Shown piece after piece: positions 27,321-35,560 of a stretch of 64,000 nt of DNA. The notes below the pieces were generated by a model, which searched no databases, had not been told where the DNA came from, and saw only the letters and a list, made by a program, of their open reading frames with translations. Origin of the DNA: JAGTVG01 sp964543195. Lineage in GTDB: Bacteria > Bacteroidota > Bacteroidia > Cytophagales > Cyclobacteriaceae. Where the stretch lies: assembly GCA_964543195.1 (NCBI GenBank), contig CAZIXF010000016.1, positions 33,089-97,088 on the forward strand, in the 5' to 3' direction. The position numbers were made by a program, and so were the translations under genes. Every line of letters begins with the position of its first letter. The stretch's first letter is position 1.

Positions 27321-28730
27321 TTATTGGATCAGCGCAAGCCAGTTCCCCTTACCGGGACAGACTATCTCCACATCCTCTCCCAGATCAATTTCAGCCTCCT
27401 GCTCCCATTCACTGTCCTTAATATTCATCCACCGGATCCGGCTCTTAGCTCCTCCATAACTTAAATCAAGGCGAATTTTGCCTCCATTGGTAAAATAGAT
27501 CAGGTATTCCTTCCCGTTAATCCCCCTGCAGTAAGCCTCGTTCGGTTCTTTTTCAATAATTATTTCATCCAGGGGTTCGCCATTAAAAAAATCCATCTCC
27601 CCGGTTGCCATTCTCATGCTTTTAATTACCTGCCTGGCAATAAGATTGAGCCCCTGGCCCGAGGCAGGACGGTGAAACCGCGCTGACGCCGCCCCGAACA
27701 TCACATTCCGGATAAACGACTCGATAGCATTCTGTGTGGTCTGATGTCGACCGCCGTCATTCCCGTAAATCTTGACATTATTGCAGGGTCTCAGTGCATT
27801 GATCTCCTTCAGATGCCTTATCTGGGCCAACCCGTTCTGCCAGTGGGTTTCACCGGAATTATGATTATTCTGTGAAATGTCCACGAAAGAATAAATTTCC
27901 GGATGATCCATCGTTTCCCTGTGCGCCACATGACCGAGATCCCAGGGATCCCACATCTCCGTTGTCTGTAAGAACTTACCGTTTTCCAGGCCACGTTTCC
28001 GGATATACCGCGCCCAGAAATTACCCCAGTCGGAAGTCACGGAAGTCTCATTATCCATACAATACAGCACATGATCGTAGTTCAGCGTATAGGATAAAAT
28101 TTTGTCGACAAATTTCTGCTGGTATTCCAGCAGCTTCAAAAGGCTCATCTGGCCGGGTACCGACCGGAAAAAATTATTATCGGTGTATATCGGATGTGTC
28201 GGGACTTCAAGGGGCAATTCCACCCGCTCGGCGCTGTAATTATTATTGTTTTTGGGATTGAAAGGATTCCTGGCCCAGTTATCCCTGTAAAAATCGAACG
28301 TGGCCCATATCTCTATCTGCACAATTATACCTCTTTCGTGTGTTTCCTGGAGGAAATATTCAAATCTCCTCCAGTATTCCGGGTCCCATTCATCCAGATC
28401 ATAAAGACCGTCCAGCGTCATTCTGAAAGGCCAGACATTACCTTCATCCCTGCTCGACATGGTATTCCTGACATAATTTCCCCCACAGGACTTGAGCAGA
28501 TCCAGCTGTTCTTCCAGATTATCTATCTGGAATAAGTTATCCTCAACGGAACCACCCAGTAACAGTATCTCCTCTCCTTTATACATCCAGTACTGGGGAT
28601 GTTCCAGAGAAATTGCGATCTCCCGGGTAACCGGTTCATCCTTCCGGTTGTCATCGGTGAAAATGATTCCCCAGATCACCGCGATAACCAGAATGACCAG
28701 GATCAAAAATAGTATCCAGTTCCTTTTCAT
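27321..28730 (-). CDS. Membrane-anchored glycoside-hydrolase-like (TIM-barrel) protein
   Basis: 469 residues: an uncleaved-looking N-terminal membrane segment (5-23), then a (beta/alpha)8-type domain resembling cellulase-like families of clan GH-A. 'WMYKGEEILLLGGS' (48-61), the aromatic-rich 'FYRDNWARNPF' (about 147-157) and 'CMDNETS' (224-230) are visible; N227-E228 has the form of the clan GH-A acid/base Asn-Glu pair. The expected second glutamate is not obvious: the corresponding strand reads 'IYGNDGG'. A small beta domain resembling the putative collagen-binding C-terminus of such proteins ends the chain. Substrate unknown. It is 38 bases downstream of the prephenate dehydrogenase gene, perhaps in the same transcript. 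Confidence 0.7.
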   Translation of the reverse strand: MKRNWILFLILVILVIAVIWGIIFTDDNRKDEPVTREIAISLEHPQYWMYKGEEILLLGGSVEDNLFQIDNLEEQLDLLKSCGGNYVRNTMSSRDEGNVWPFRMTLDGLYDLDEWDPEYWRRFEYFLQETHERGIIVQIEIWATFDFYRDNWARNPFNPKNNNNYSAERVELPLEVPTHPIYTDNNFFRSVPGQMSLLKLLEYQQKFVDKILSYTLNYDHVLYCMDNETSVTSDWGNFWARYIRKRGLENGKFLQTTEMWDPWDLGHVAHRETMDHPEIYSFVDISQNNHNSGETHWQNGLAQIRHLKEINALRPCNNVKIYGNDGGRHQTTQNAIESFIRNVMFGAASARFHRPASGQGLNLIARQVIKSMRMATGEMDFFNGEPLDEIIIEKEPNEAYCRGINGKEYLIYFTNGGKIRLDLSYGGAKSRIRWMNIKDSEWEQEAEIDLGEDVEIVCPGKGNWLALIQ

Positions 28731-28768
28731 ATGAATTAAAAATATTCCGTCTGTAAGTTAATAAAAAA

Positions 28769-29635
28769 TCAATCGTTTTCGTTGCGGGTTAAACCCTGAA
28801 GCACCCGTCGAATATCGTTAGCCTCTTTCATCAGACTATAACTTCCCGGCTGATCATTTTCATCGATCACCCGTTTGAAATACTGCAGTTTTTTAATGTA
28901 AGCATCCAGTGCTTCGGATACATTACGCTGATTTTGAGTAAAGATGGGAGCCCACATATCAGGAGAACTTTTTGCCAGACGTACAGTGGAAGAAAAACCA
29001 CTTCCTGCCATGGCAAATATGCTCTTTTCGTCTTTTTCCTTATCGAGAACGGTAGCCCCCAATGCAAAGGAGCTGATATGGCTCAAGTGAGAGACATAAG
29101 CGATATGGCGGTCATGTTCTACTGAATTCATGTAAATGATTTGCATATCGAGCATCTTGAAAAGCTCCTCAAGCTTGTTAACCGCTCCGGGATCACTTTT
29201 CCCGGGATCACAAATAATCATCATCTTATGTTTCAGAAGGGACGGGAAAGCGGATTCGGGACCTGAATTTTCAGTACCGGCTATGGGATGTCCCGATACA
29301 TACCTGTCCCGTCTTGGATGATTATCGGCCACCCTGCATAATTCTTCCTTGGTTGAACCCAGATCAGTAAGCATAGCACCTTCAGGAAGGATATCGAGGG
29401 CATGGACCAGCTGACTGGCCAGCACATTTACCGGGGTGGCCAGAACTGTAAGATCCGATTTTTGAACGCCTTCTTCGAATCCCACGATCTTGTCTGCAAT
29501 TTCTAATTTTTGCGCCTTTTGCGCATTTTCAGGATCAATATCCACTCCAAAGATAAAAATGTCATCTCTGACGGTTTTCAGTCCCAGTGAGAGGGATCCG
29601 CCCAATAAACCCAATCCGACTATACAGATATTCAT
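28769..29635 (-). CDS. tyrA: Prephenate dehydrogenase
   Basis: 288-residue NAD(P)-dependent enzyme of tyrosine synthesis (prephenate to 4-hydroxyphenylpyruvate). N-terminal Rossmann loop GLGLLGGS (7-14), the catalytic GHPIAG (115-120, with His116) and the helical C-terminal dimerisation half are clear. No chorismate mutase or ACT domain is fused. It starts three bases after the aminotransferase stop, so the two are co-transcribed, as is usual in the Bacteroidetes aromatic amino acid cluster; DAHP synthase and prephenate dehydratase are not in this window. Confidence 0.9.
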   Translation of the reverse strand: MNICIVGLGLLGGSLSLGLKTVRDDIFIFGVDIDPENAQKAQKLEIADKIVGFEEGVQKSDLTVLATPVNVLASQLVHALDILPEGAMLTDLGSTKEELCRVADNHPRRDRYVSGHPIAGTENSGPESAFPSLLKHKMMIICDPGKSDPGAVNKLEELFKMLDMQIIYMNSVEHDRHIAYVSHLSHISSFALGATVLDKEKDEKSIFAMAGSGFSSTVRLAKSSPDMWAPIFTQNQRNVSEALDAYIKKLQYFKRVIDENDQPGSYSLMKEANDIRRVLQGLTRNEND

Positions 29636-29638
29636 TTT

Positions 29639-30805
29639 TCAGGGTTTAAAATCTTTTAACCGGTTAATTGCCTCTTCGTAAACATGCTGCGGAGAACACA
29701 GCGAGATACGCACAAAGCGTTCACCTTTTTCACCGAAGACGAAGCCCGGGGTAATAAATACCTTATGCTCATGGAGTATACGGTCGGTCCATTTTTCCAC
29801 ACGCTCCACATGACCGGGGATCTTTGCCCAGATGAACAGACCCACCTGTCCTTCTTTCCAGGTACAGCCAATCTTTTCGAGCAGTTGGTATATTTTTTCC
29901 CGTCGCTCCCTGTATACGAGGTTACGGTGTTCATGCCATTCCCCGGGGTTATCGAGTGCCGTTACCGCAGCATCCTGAATAGCCCGGAACATTCCCGAAT
30001 CAAAATTGCTTTTGATCTTCAATACCGTATCGATGTATTCCTGTCTTCCGCTGAGCCAGCCTACGCGCCATCCCGCCATATTATGCGATTTGCTCATTGA
30101 ATTCAACTCCAGGCATACATCGAAGGCGCCTTCCGAGTAAAGCAGACTTAAAGGTTGACCTTCATTTAATACCAGACTGTACGGATTATCATGGCAAATA
30201 AGTATATTTTTCTCCTTCCCAAGCTCCACCAACTTATCGAAGATTTCCCGTCTTGCAGGAGCACCGGTAGGCATATGCGGATAATTGACCCACATGAGCT
30301 TCACATCACTGAGGTCTGCATTGAACAAATAATCAAAATCGGGGCTCCAGAACTCTTCTTCTACCAGTGGATATTCCTCTGGTACTCCCCCGGCAATTTT
30401 TGTTACCGCACTGTAGGCCGGATAACCCAGTTCCGGTACAAGCACCTTATCGCCTTCATTCAGAAAGGCCAGCGAAATATGCATAATCCCCTCCTTTGAG
30501 CCCATGAGCGGCAGGATTTCGGTATCCGGATTCAGATCCACCCTGTATTTGATGGAATACCAGTGGTGGATGGCATCCCGCAATTCGGCTATGCCGCGGT
30601 ATGGCTGGTATCCATGATGATTCGGGTTTTCAGCCGAGTAGGCGAGCTGGTCGATGGTGGCTTCCGAAGGGGCCATGTCCGGGCTTCCGATACCCAGGTT
30701 AAGTATATCATGACCCCGGTTATTCAGTTGCCTGATCTCCTGAAGTTTTTTTGAAAAGTAATATTCTTTTATTCTGTTTATCCTTTCTGAAGGATCAATA
30801 ACCAT
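29639..30805 (-). CDS. PLP-dependent aminotransferase (class I/II), aromatic pathway
   Basis: 388 residues, fold-type I. Visible: 'LGIGSPDMAPS' (37-47), 'HDNPYS' with Asp206 that contacts the pyridine nitrogen, the PLP lysine Lys239 in 'NSMSKSHNMAGWRVGW' (235-250) and Arg247. It precedes and is coupled to prephenate dehydrogenase, so it probably makes tyrosine or phenylalanine from the keto acids, or acts on arogenate. Closely related proteins are annotated as LL-diaminopimelate or aspartate aminotransferases, so substrate specificity is not settled by sequence alone. Confidence 0.85.
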   Translation of the reverse strand: MVIDPSERINRIKEYYFSKKLQEIRQLNNRGHDILNLGIGSPDMAPSEATIDQLAYSAENPNHHGYQPYRGIAELRDAIHHWYSIKYRVDLNPDTEILPLMGSKEGIMHISLAFLNEGDKVLVPELGYPAYSAVTKIAGGVPEEYPLVEEEFWSPDFDYLFNADLSDVKLMWVNYPHMPTGAPARREIFDKLVELGKEKNILICHDNPYSLVLNEGQPLSLLYSEGAFDVCLELNSMSKSHNMAGWRVGWLSGRQEYIDTVLKIKSNFDSGMFRAIQDAAVTALDNPGEWHEHRNLVYRERREKIYQLLEKIGCTWKEGQVGLFIWAKIPGHVERVEKWTDRILHEHKVFITPGFVFGEKGERFVRISLCSPQHVYEEAINRLKDFKP

Positions 30806-30839
30806 AGGTTGAGTTCATTAAAATTTTTGTGAAATTGAC

Positions 30840-30847
30840 CAAAATTA
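30840..30847 (-). promoter_or_regulatory. Putative -7 promoter element for aminotransferase-tyrA
   Basis: Minus-strand TAATTTTG, perfect TAnnTTTG, 35 bases before the aminotransferase ATG, giving a leader of about 28 bases. No -33 element seen. Confidence 0.4.
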
Positions 30848-30856
30848 ATCAAAATG

Positions 30857-32140
30857 TCATACTGATAAGGAATTATCTTTTTCTGCATTGACAATCCGGG
30901 ATTCGATTTTGAATAATTTATCGGATCGTCGTACGATATCGGGTACAGGGATGGAACACCTGTCGCCTTTTACAGCCCGTCTCACTGGTTCCAACTCGAC
31001 ACGGATCTCATCCACTTCCATCTCGATCACACCGGTTGTGGGTCCTGTGATCAGGATCGTGTCGCCCACTTCAAGTGATTTGGTTTCCAACAGAAATTCA
31101 GCAACCCCTATCTTTGAAAAATAATTCATGCCTTTACCGATATAGACCTTTCTAGTGGTGGCATTCGATCCGTATTTTGAACTCCATTCACCTGTTTTTT
31201 TGCCCATATAATATCCTTCCCAGAATCCCCGGTTAAATACCGTCCTGAGTTTTTCTTCCCATTGCAGGGCCTTTTCTCTTGTAAAATCACCTGTTCTCCA
31301 GGCATCGATGGCTTTACGGTAATGTTCGGTAGTAGTTTTCACGTATTCTGGGGCTCGTCCTCGACCTTCAATCTTAAACACCTTTATCCCGGCATCAAGT
31401 AGTTTGTCAATGAAGGTTATAGTACAAAGATCCTTAGGGGACATGATATATTCATTATCTATATCAAGTTGGTATCCTTCTTCTTTTTCGGTAACCCTAT
31501 ATTCCCGGCGACAAAGCTGCATGCATTCACCCCGGTTGGCCGATTTATTCTTTTCATGAAGGCTGAGATAACATTTTCCGGAGATGGCCATACACAGGGC
31601 CCCATGGGCAAAAGCTTCGATCTTTACCGGCCGGCCTGACGGGGAGGTAATGTTCTCTTTTTTAACGGCACGACAGATATCTTCAACCTGGCCAAGGCTC
31701 AATTCCCTTGCCAGCACCACAACCTCGGCAAAACCGGCGAAAAAACGGAGGCTTTCGATATTGCTTACATTAGCCTGGGTGGAAATATGAACCGGCAAAC
31801 CGATGTCACGGGCATGCCGGATAACGGCAAAATCAGAAGCAATCACAGCATCTATCCCGGCATTTTTTATGGCCTTAAGGATCTTTTTCACTGCCGGAAG
31901 ATCCCGGTCATACATCACCGTATTAAGAGTAACATACGATCTTACCCGGGCTTTACGGCATTTTTTAGCGATCTCCGGCAGATCTTCCGCAGTAAAATTT
32001 TTTGATGAAGCTGACCGCATATTCAAATCACCCACTCCGAAATACACGGCATCGGCCCCTGCGCGGATCGCTGCCATCAGCGATTCAAAATTCCCCGCGG
32101 GTGATAACAATTCAATATCATGATGATTTTCTGTCAGCAT
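30857..32140 (-). CDS. U32 family protein (TrhP/YegQ-like tRNA hydroxylation)
   Basis: 427 residues. Starts 'ELLSPAGNFESLMAAIRAGADAVYFG', the TIM-barrel start of the U32 family, and carries the family signature EAFAHGALCMAISGKCYLS (175-193) with Cys183 and Cys190, followed by Cys206 and Cys210. These four cysteines fit the iron-sulfur cluster of TrhP/RlhA. TrhP supports prephenate-dependent 5-hydroxyuridine formation in tRNA, and RlhA modifies 23S rRNA; at 427 residues this protein fits TrhP better than the longer RlhA. The older annotation 'collagenase-like protease' is probably wrong for this group. A TAnnTTTG element lies only five bases before the ATG, so the message may be nearly leaderless. 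Confidence 0.85.
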   Translation of the reverse strand: MLTENHHDIELLSPAGNFESLMAAIRAGADAVYFGVGDLNMRSASSKNFTAEDLPEIAKKCRKARVRSYVTLNTVMYDRDLPAVKKILKAIKNAGIDAVIASDFAVIRHARDIGLPVHISTQANVSNIESLRFFAGFAEVVVLARELSLGQVEDICRAVKKENITSPSGRPVKIEAFAHGALCMAISGKCYLSLHEKNKSANRGECMQLCRREYRVTEKEEGYQLDIDNEYIMSPKDLCTITFIDKLLDAGIKVFKIEGRGRAPEYVKTTTEHYRKAIDAWRTGDFTREKALQWEEKLRTVFNRGFWEGYYMGKKTGEWSSKYGSNATTRKVYIGKGMNYFSKIGVAEFLLETKSLEVGDTILITGPTTGVIEMEVDEIRVELEPVRRAVKGDRCSIPVPDIVRRSDKLFKIESRIVNAEKDNSLSV

Positions 32141-32144
32141 ACCG

Positions 32145-32152
32145 CAAAATTA
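32145..32152 (-). promoter_or_regulatory. Putative -7 element directly before the U32 gene
   Basis: Minus-strand TAATTTTG, perfect TAnnTTTG, five bases before the ATG. If used, the transcript would be leaderless or start within the first codons. The remaining 273 bases of spacer towards the TonB receptor gene hold no feature I recognise. Confidence 0.3.
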
Positions 32153-32425
32153 AGTAATTTGTGGATTATTAATAATTTTACCTGCAATTCGAACCGGGGA
32201 TTCCGGTAGCTCAAAACCGGGATGTTCAGGAAGCCTCAGGATAAATATCAAGTGAGAACTTGCTGTCCACCTCAAACTCAATCAAAGTGGGGAGGTGTTC
32301 CTGCTATCCACGGCATACACCAATGTGATAGGTATTACCGCCAGCCTAAGCTTTAATCAAAATTACAGTAATCAGTTAATCACATCATCGGCAAGAACTG
32401 TCTTATCGCTCGATACCGATCTATT

Positions 32426-34741
32426 TCAATCCATAAAATCAACCGTTAAAGTCAGATAAAAACTCCGGCCCGGAGAATAAATGGGACGCTGAGCTACGGA
32501 CCTTACCGAACGGTTCAGATGTTCATAATACGATACATCAAAAACGTTTTCAACACCACCCGAAACATGGACCTTATCCGACAGGTCATAGGTAAGCTTT
32601 ACATTCATCAGATTAAATCCCGGTGTCCTGGTTTCGCCAAAAGATCCATTGATCCTGTCCTGGTCCATTACGTGCCTGAAAATGATATCGGGCCGGAATT
32701 TATTATCAAAAAAGTGGCCTGTCAGTCCAAGCCTGAGATCCAGAGGAGGAATCTCAGGCAGGGGTATATCATTTACAAGATCTTTCCCATAGGTATAGGC
32801 TACATCCATTTTAAAGAGAATATGCGCGGGCAGGTATTGCTGCCAATTTATCTCGAAGCCGGTCATCAGGGCTTTTTCGAGATTGATGAACTGTCGTACC
32901 CCCGGAGACATGGGTAACCGGGGCTCGAGATCGGGCCGGATCTCGGACGATATAAAATCCTGCAGATAGGATGCAAACAAGTTCATCTGCAGGTTTGTGC
33001 TCCTTTTTTTGAAATCGATTATGATATCGGCCTGGTTGTTTATTTCCGGTTTCAGATCCGGATTCCCTATCAATTCATAGGGATCGAGACCGACAGGAAA
33101 ATAATTGATAAACCTTTCCGTCAAACTCCCACTCCTCAATCCACGTCCAATCCACAACTTTGCCCGCCACGATGAATTGATCATCGCCGCCAAACCTGCA
33201 CTCAAACTGGGATTTATCTGTGTGGAACGGATTTGTTCATATACATCGGAAAATTCAGGTGCCCGGTCAGCGATCCGTGCATCATTCAATTCCAACCGTG
33301 TGGCAAAAATATAATCCAAAGGTTCCTGCTCAATATGATATTCTGCAAACAGGCCCGTCCGGTTTATTATCCCGTTCTGCCACACATTGTCATAATAAAT
33401 ATTCCCTGCCATGGGACCCATGATCATTTCCCGGGTTCGGGTGCCTTCAGCTTTTTCGATATGCAGGTCAGCCCCAAGGAAAGCATTGGAAAGTCCATAG
33501 TCGAGACTGACCTCAGTACGGCCACCGTATGTAACCGTATAAGCATCCGTAACGGCATTTACCATCCTCGGATCCATTTCTTTTTCAAGATTATCCATGA
33601 GATGGCTAACGTGTGTGAAATACATGGTAGTTCGCCAGTCGTTGAGATGTTTACCTTTGAAATCGATGCGGTAACCTGCATTTACAAGCCAGGTATCATC
33701 ATTCCGCAGATCCATGGGCAAGGCAGCAAACACTACATCCCTGGCAAAATTCCGGGTCACATTTAACTCGATATCCTGATTATCTCCTGGTGCGTATGCA
33801 ATATTCGTACCCAGACTGGTACGATTAAACCGGGAAGGTATTGTAATTCCTTCACCGTCTTTATAGTCTCCACCCCTGGACCAGGCTCCGTTAATATTCA
33901 TGGAAACACGCTGATCCCTGAAGCCGGCAACGGCTTCTGTCCGGAGAATATTTCCATTGGATTCATAGCTGGAAGAGATCCTTCCGGCGGGCTTGAAACG
34001 CTCACTGTAATGTGGATCCCCTGAAATGAAATTAATCGTGCCTCCGGTGGCAGGGCCATATCTGAGAAAATAAGGTCCTTTCAGGATCTCCACATTTTCC
34101 ATCTGGTTCAATGAGATCTGGCTGGCCGGTGGGTCCATTCTGTTCGGACAGGCAGCGAGTGCCGTCTGTACTCCGTCGATCACCAGGTTCAATTGTTCAT
34201 ATTTGAAGCCCCGCAATACAGGATCAAATCCATAATTGCCGGATTTTCTTATTACCGCAATGGAGGGTGACCGGCTCAGATAACTTCCCGCATCATGCGA
34301 TAGCCTGTCATAATCGCTGAGTGGTAAAAGATCTTCTTTATCTCCCCCTTTTCGCATGGCCCTGATCGTGAGTGGCTGAAGCATGGTAGGTTCACCCGAA
34401 CGTAAATGTAACCTCCCGTTTTCGAGTGCATCTTCCACTTTTTCAGGATTGTACTCTTTCCTCCCATATTCTATATGTGATAGCAATAAGAACCAACGAG
34501 GATTATAGTTTATTTGGATATATCCCTCGGCGTTGGAGATCCCTTTCTGATCGCCATAGATATAATGAGCTCCTGGTACAGGTTCCCGGGTTTGCATGTC
34601 CAGCAGTTGAAGTTCCTTTTCCTGGGCCTTCAGCGGTTGAGAGAAGTACTGGGCAACCAGAACCAGGAAAATAAATACGCATATTTTCTCCGTGATGCTT
34701 GATTTTTTCAGTATGTATATTTTTTGATTTTCTTCAGACAT
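32426..34741 (-). CDS. TonB-dependent receptor of the OprC/NosA copper type
   Basis: 771 residues. Signal peptide ending near 'LKAQ' (about 40), a short carboxypeptidase-regulatory-like beta domain (about 42-120) common in Bacteroidetes receptors, then plug (about 135-245) and a 22-strand barrel with a terminal Phe-Met-Asp. Two motifs identify the substrate class: C198-P-N-R-M202 in 'AACPNRMDPP' and H380-L-M382 in 'SHLMDN'. OprC of Pseudomonas binds copper with a CxxxM and an HxM motif about 176 residues apart (C143, M147, H323, M325); here the spacing is 178. I infer outer-membrane copper import. The gene lies 200 bases behind a small Cys-motif protein gene in the same direction and is probably co-regulated with it. 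Confidence 0.85.
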   Translation of the reverse strand: MSEENQKIYILKKSSITEKICVFIFLVLVAQYFSQPLKAQEKELQLLDMQTREPVPGAHYIYGDQKGISNAEGYIQINYNPRWFLLLSHIEYGRKEYNPEKVEDALENGRLHLRSGEPTMLQPLTIRAMRKGGDKEDLLPLSDYDRLSHDAGSYLSRSPSIAVIRKSGNYGFDPVLRGFKYEQLNLVIDGVQTALAACPNRMDPPASQISLNQMENVEILKGPYFLRYGPATGGTINFISGDPHYSERFKPAGRISSSYESNGNILRTEAVAGFRDQRVSMNINGAWSRGGDYKDGEGITIPSRFNRTSLGTNIAYAPGDNQDIELNVTRNFARDVVFAALPMDLRNDDTWLVNAGYRIDFKGKHLNDWRTTMYFTHVSHLMDNLEKEMDPRMVNAVTDAYTVTYGGRTEVSLDYGLSNAFLGADLHIEKAEGTRTREMIMGPMAGNIYYDNVWQNGIINRTGLFAEYHIEQEPLDYIFATRLELNDARIADRAPEFSDVYEQIRSTQINPSLSAGLAAMINSSWRAKLWIGRGLRSGSLTERFINYFPVGLDPYELIGNPDLKPEINNQADIIIDFKKRSTNLQMNLFASYLQDFISSEIRPDLEPRLPMSPGVRQFINLEKALMTGFEINWQQYLPAHILFKMDVAYTYGKDLVNDIPLPEIPPLDLRLGLTGHFFDNKFRPDIIFRHVMDQDRINGSFGETRTPGFNLMNVKLTYDLSDKVHVSGGVENVFDVSYYEHLNRSVRSVAQRPIYSPGRSFYLTLTVDFMD

Positions 34742-34792
34742 TTCAGTTTAAAATTTAATCGATACCAAACCGTATAATTATTTCATTTTGCG

Positions 34793-34809
34793 ATGAACAG
34801 GTTGTTCAT
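34793..34809. repeat. 17-bp palindrome upstream of the copper receptor
   Basis: ATGAACA (34793-34799) and TGTTCAT (34803-34809) are perfect inverted repeats with a 3-base centre, about 50 bases before the receptor start, in the 200-base spacer. Could be an operator or a small hairpin in the message between the two genes. The rest of the spacer shows no other clear signal. Confidence 0.35.
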
Positions 34810-34941
34810 TTCACCCCATCACTCCATTAGGGTAACCGGATGAAGATATCTGATATCGCCGGATTTACTTATCCCCGGTCTGGGTTTAATAGGTTAGAAA
34901 ATTATCTTGGCCGGAAATTTCCTGGTGATCCCGGCGCTTCT

Positions 34942-35325
34942 TTATTTAACTGAAGGTCTTTTGGGAGGATGAAAGACCTCTGTGATAAAAGATAAAGGGA
35001 TCAATAGAATAATTAATTTTGGATATTGTTTTGTGTCTATATTTCTTGGAATGAATAACCAGGCATATATATTCCCCGGGAAATAAGTAATGTTTTTTTC
35101 ATTATTATTAACCGGCTTTTCTCTTTCTTTCTTCTCTTCCTCTTTAATCCGTTTGGTCAACTGGCATTGACCATGACATTTCATCTCCGGCTTATCCCTG
35201 TTGATACAGAGTACTTCAATTATATAATTCTGGTTTATTTTGAAGGTCACATAGATGGCCGCGAAATTCATTGACTGTATCAGGATGGAAATGATCGTTA
35301 TATATACAGCAATAAATTTCATCAT
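34942..35325 (-). CDS. Small membrane protein with CxxxC metal-type motif, partner of copper receptor
   Basis: 127 residues. One N-terminal membrane segment or signal anchor (3-27), then 'FKINQNYIIEVLC40' and the motif C50-H-G-Q-C54, giving C-x9-C-x3-C with an adjacent His51, followed by a Lys/Glu-rich stretch (55-80), and a second hydrophobic segment (about 103-117). Small proteins with this 'CINKDKP..C.GKC' pattern are, from memory, frequent in Bacteroidetes next to TonB receptors, but I know of no assigned function. The motif and location suggest periplasmic copper binding or hand-over; this is inference. Confidence 0.7.
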   Translation of the reverse strand: MMKFIAVYITIISILIQSMNFAAIYVTFKINQNYIIEVLCINRDKPEMKCHGQCQLTKRIKEEEKKEREKPVNNNEKNITYFPGNIYAWLFIPRNIDTKQYPKLIILLIPLSFITEVFHPPKRPSVK

Positions 35326-35367
35326 TGAAGATTTTACTGCTAATTTATGGATTAATCATACTTAATT

Positions 35368-35387
35368 CTTATGATCACGGTCATAAG
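35368..35387. promoter_or_regulatory. CRP-like spaced palindrome upstream of the copper unit
   Basis: CTTATGA (35368-35374) and TCATAAG (35381-35387), perfect 7-base inverted repeats with a 6-base centre, about 43 bases before the start of the small Cys protein. The half-site and N6 spacing recall CRP/FNR-family operators. The rest of this 235-base spacer (35326-35560) holds no gene. Confidence 0.35.
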
Positions 35388-35560
35388 TTTGCTGAATCTT
35401 TGGTATTTATTCGGAAAGATGAGACTGCTGAATCGTATAATTCAGGAGTTGATCCGTCTGGGTCAAATAACCGGGTAGTTTATTACAGGAAAGTGGTCTG
35501 CAGAAAATGTCAACATCCATGACTTTGATAACCGGTCTGAAAATTCTTATCGGGTCCAAA

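Noticed and set aside
30857..32140. Annotation as collagenase-like protease
   Set aside because: The four cysteines and signature fit the U32 RNA-hydroxylation proteins; no protease evidence in sequence.
32153..32425. Short frame in the spacer before the TonB receptor stop, about 65 codons on the plus strand
   Set aside because: No start codon with ribosome site and no recognisable protein; likely chance.
34742..34941. Possible cobalamin riboswitch upstream of the TonB receptor
   Set aside because: No B12-box or typical stems were seen; copper motifs in the receptor argue against a vitamin B12 role.
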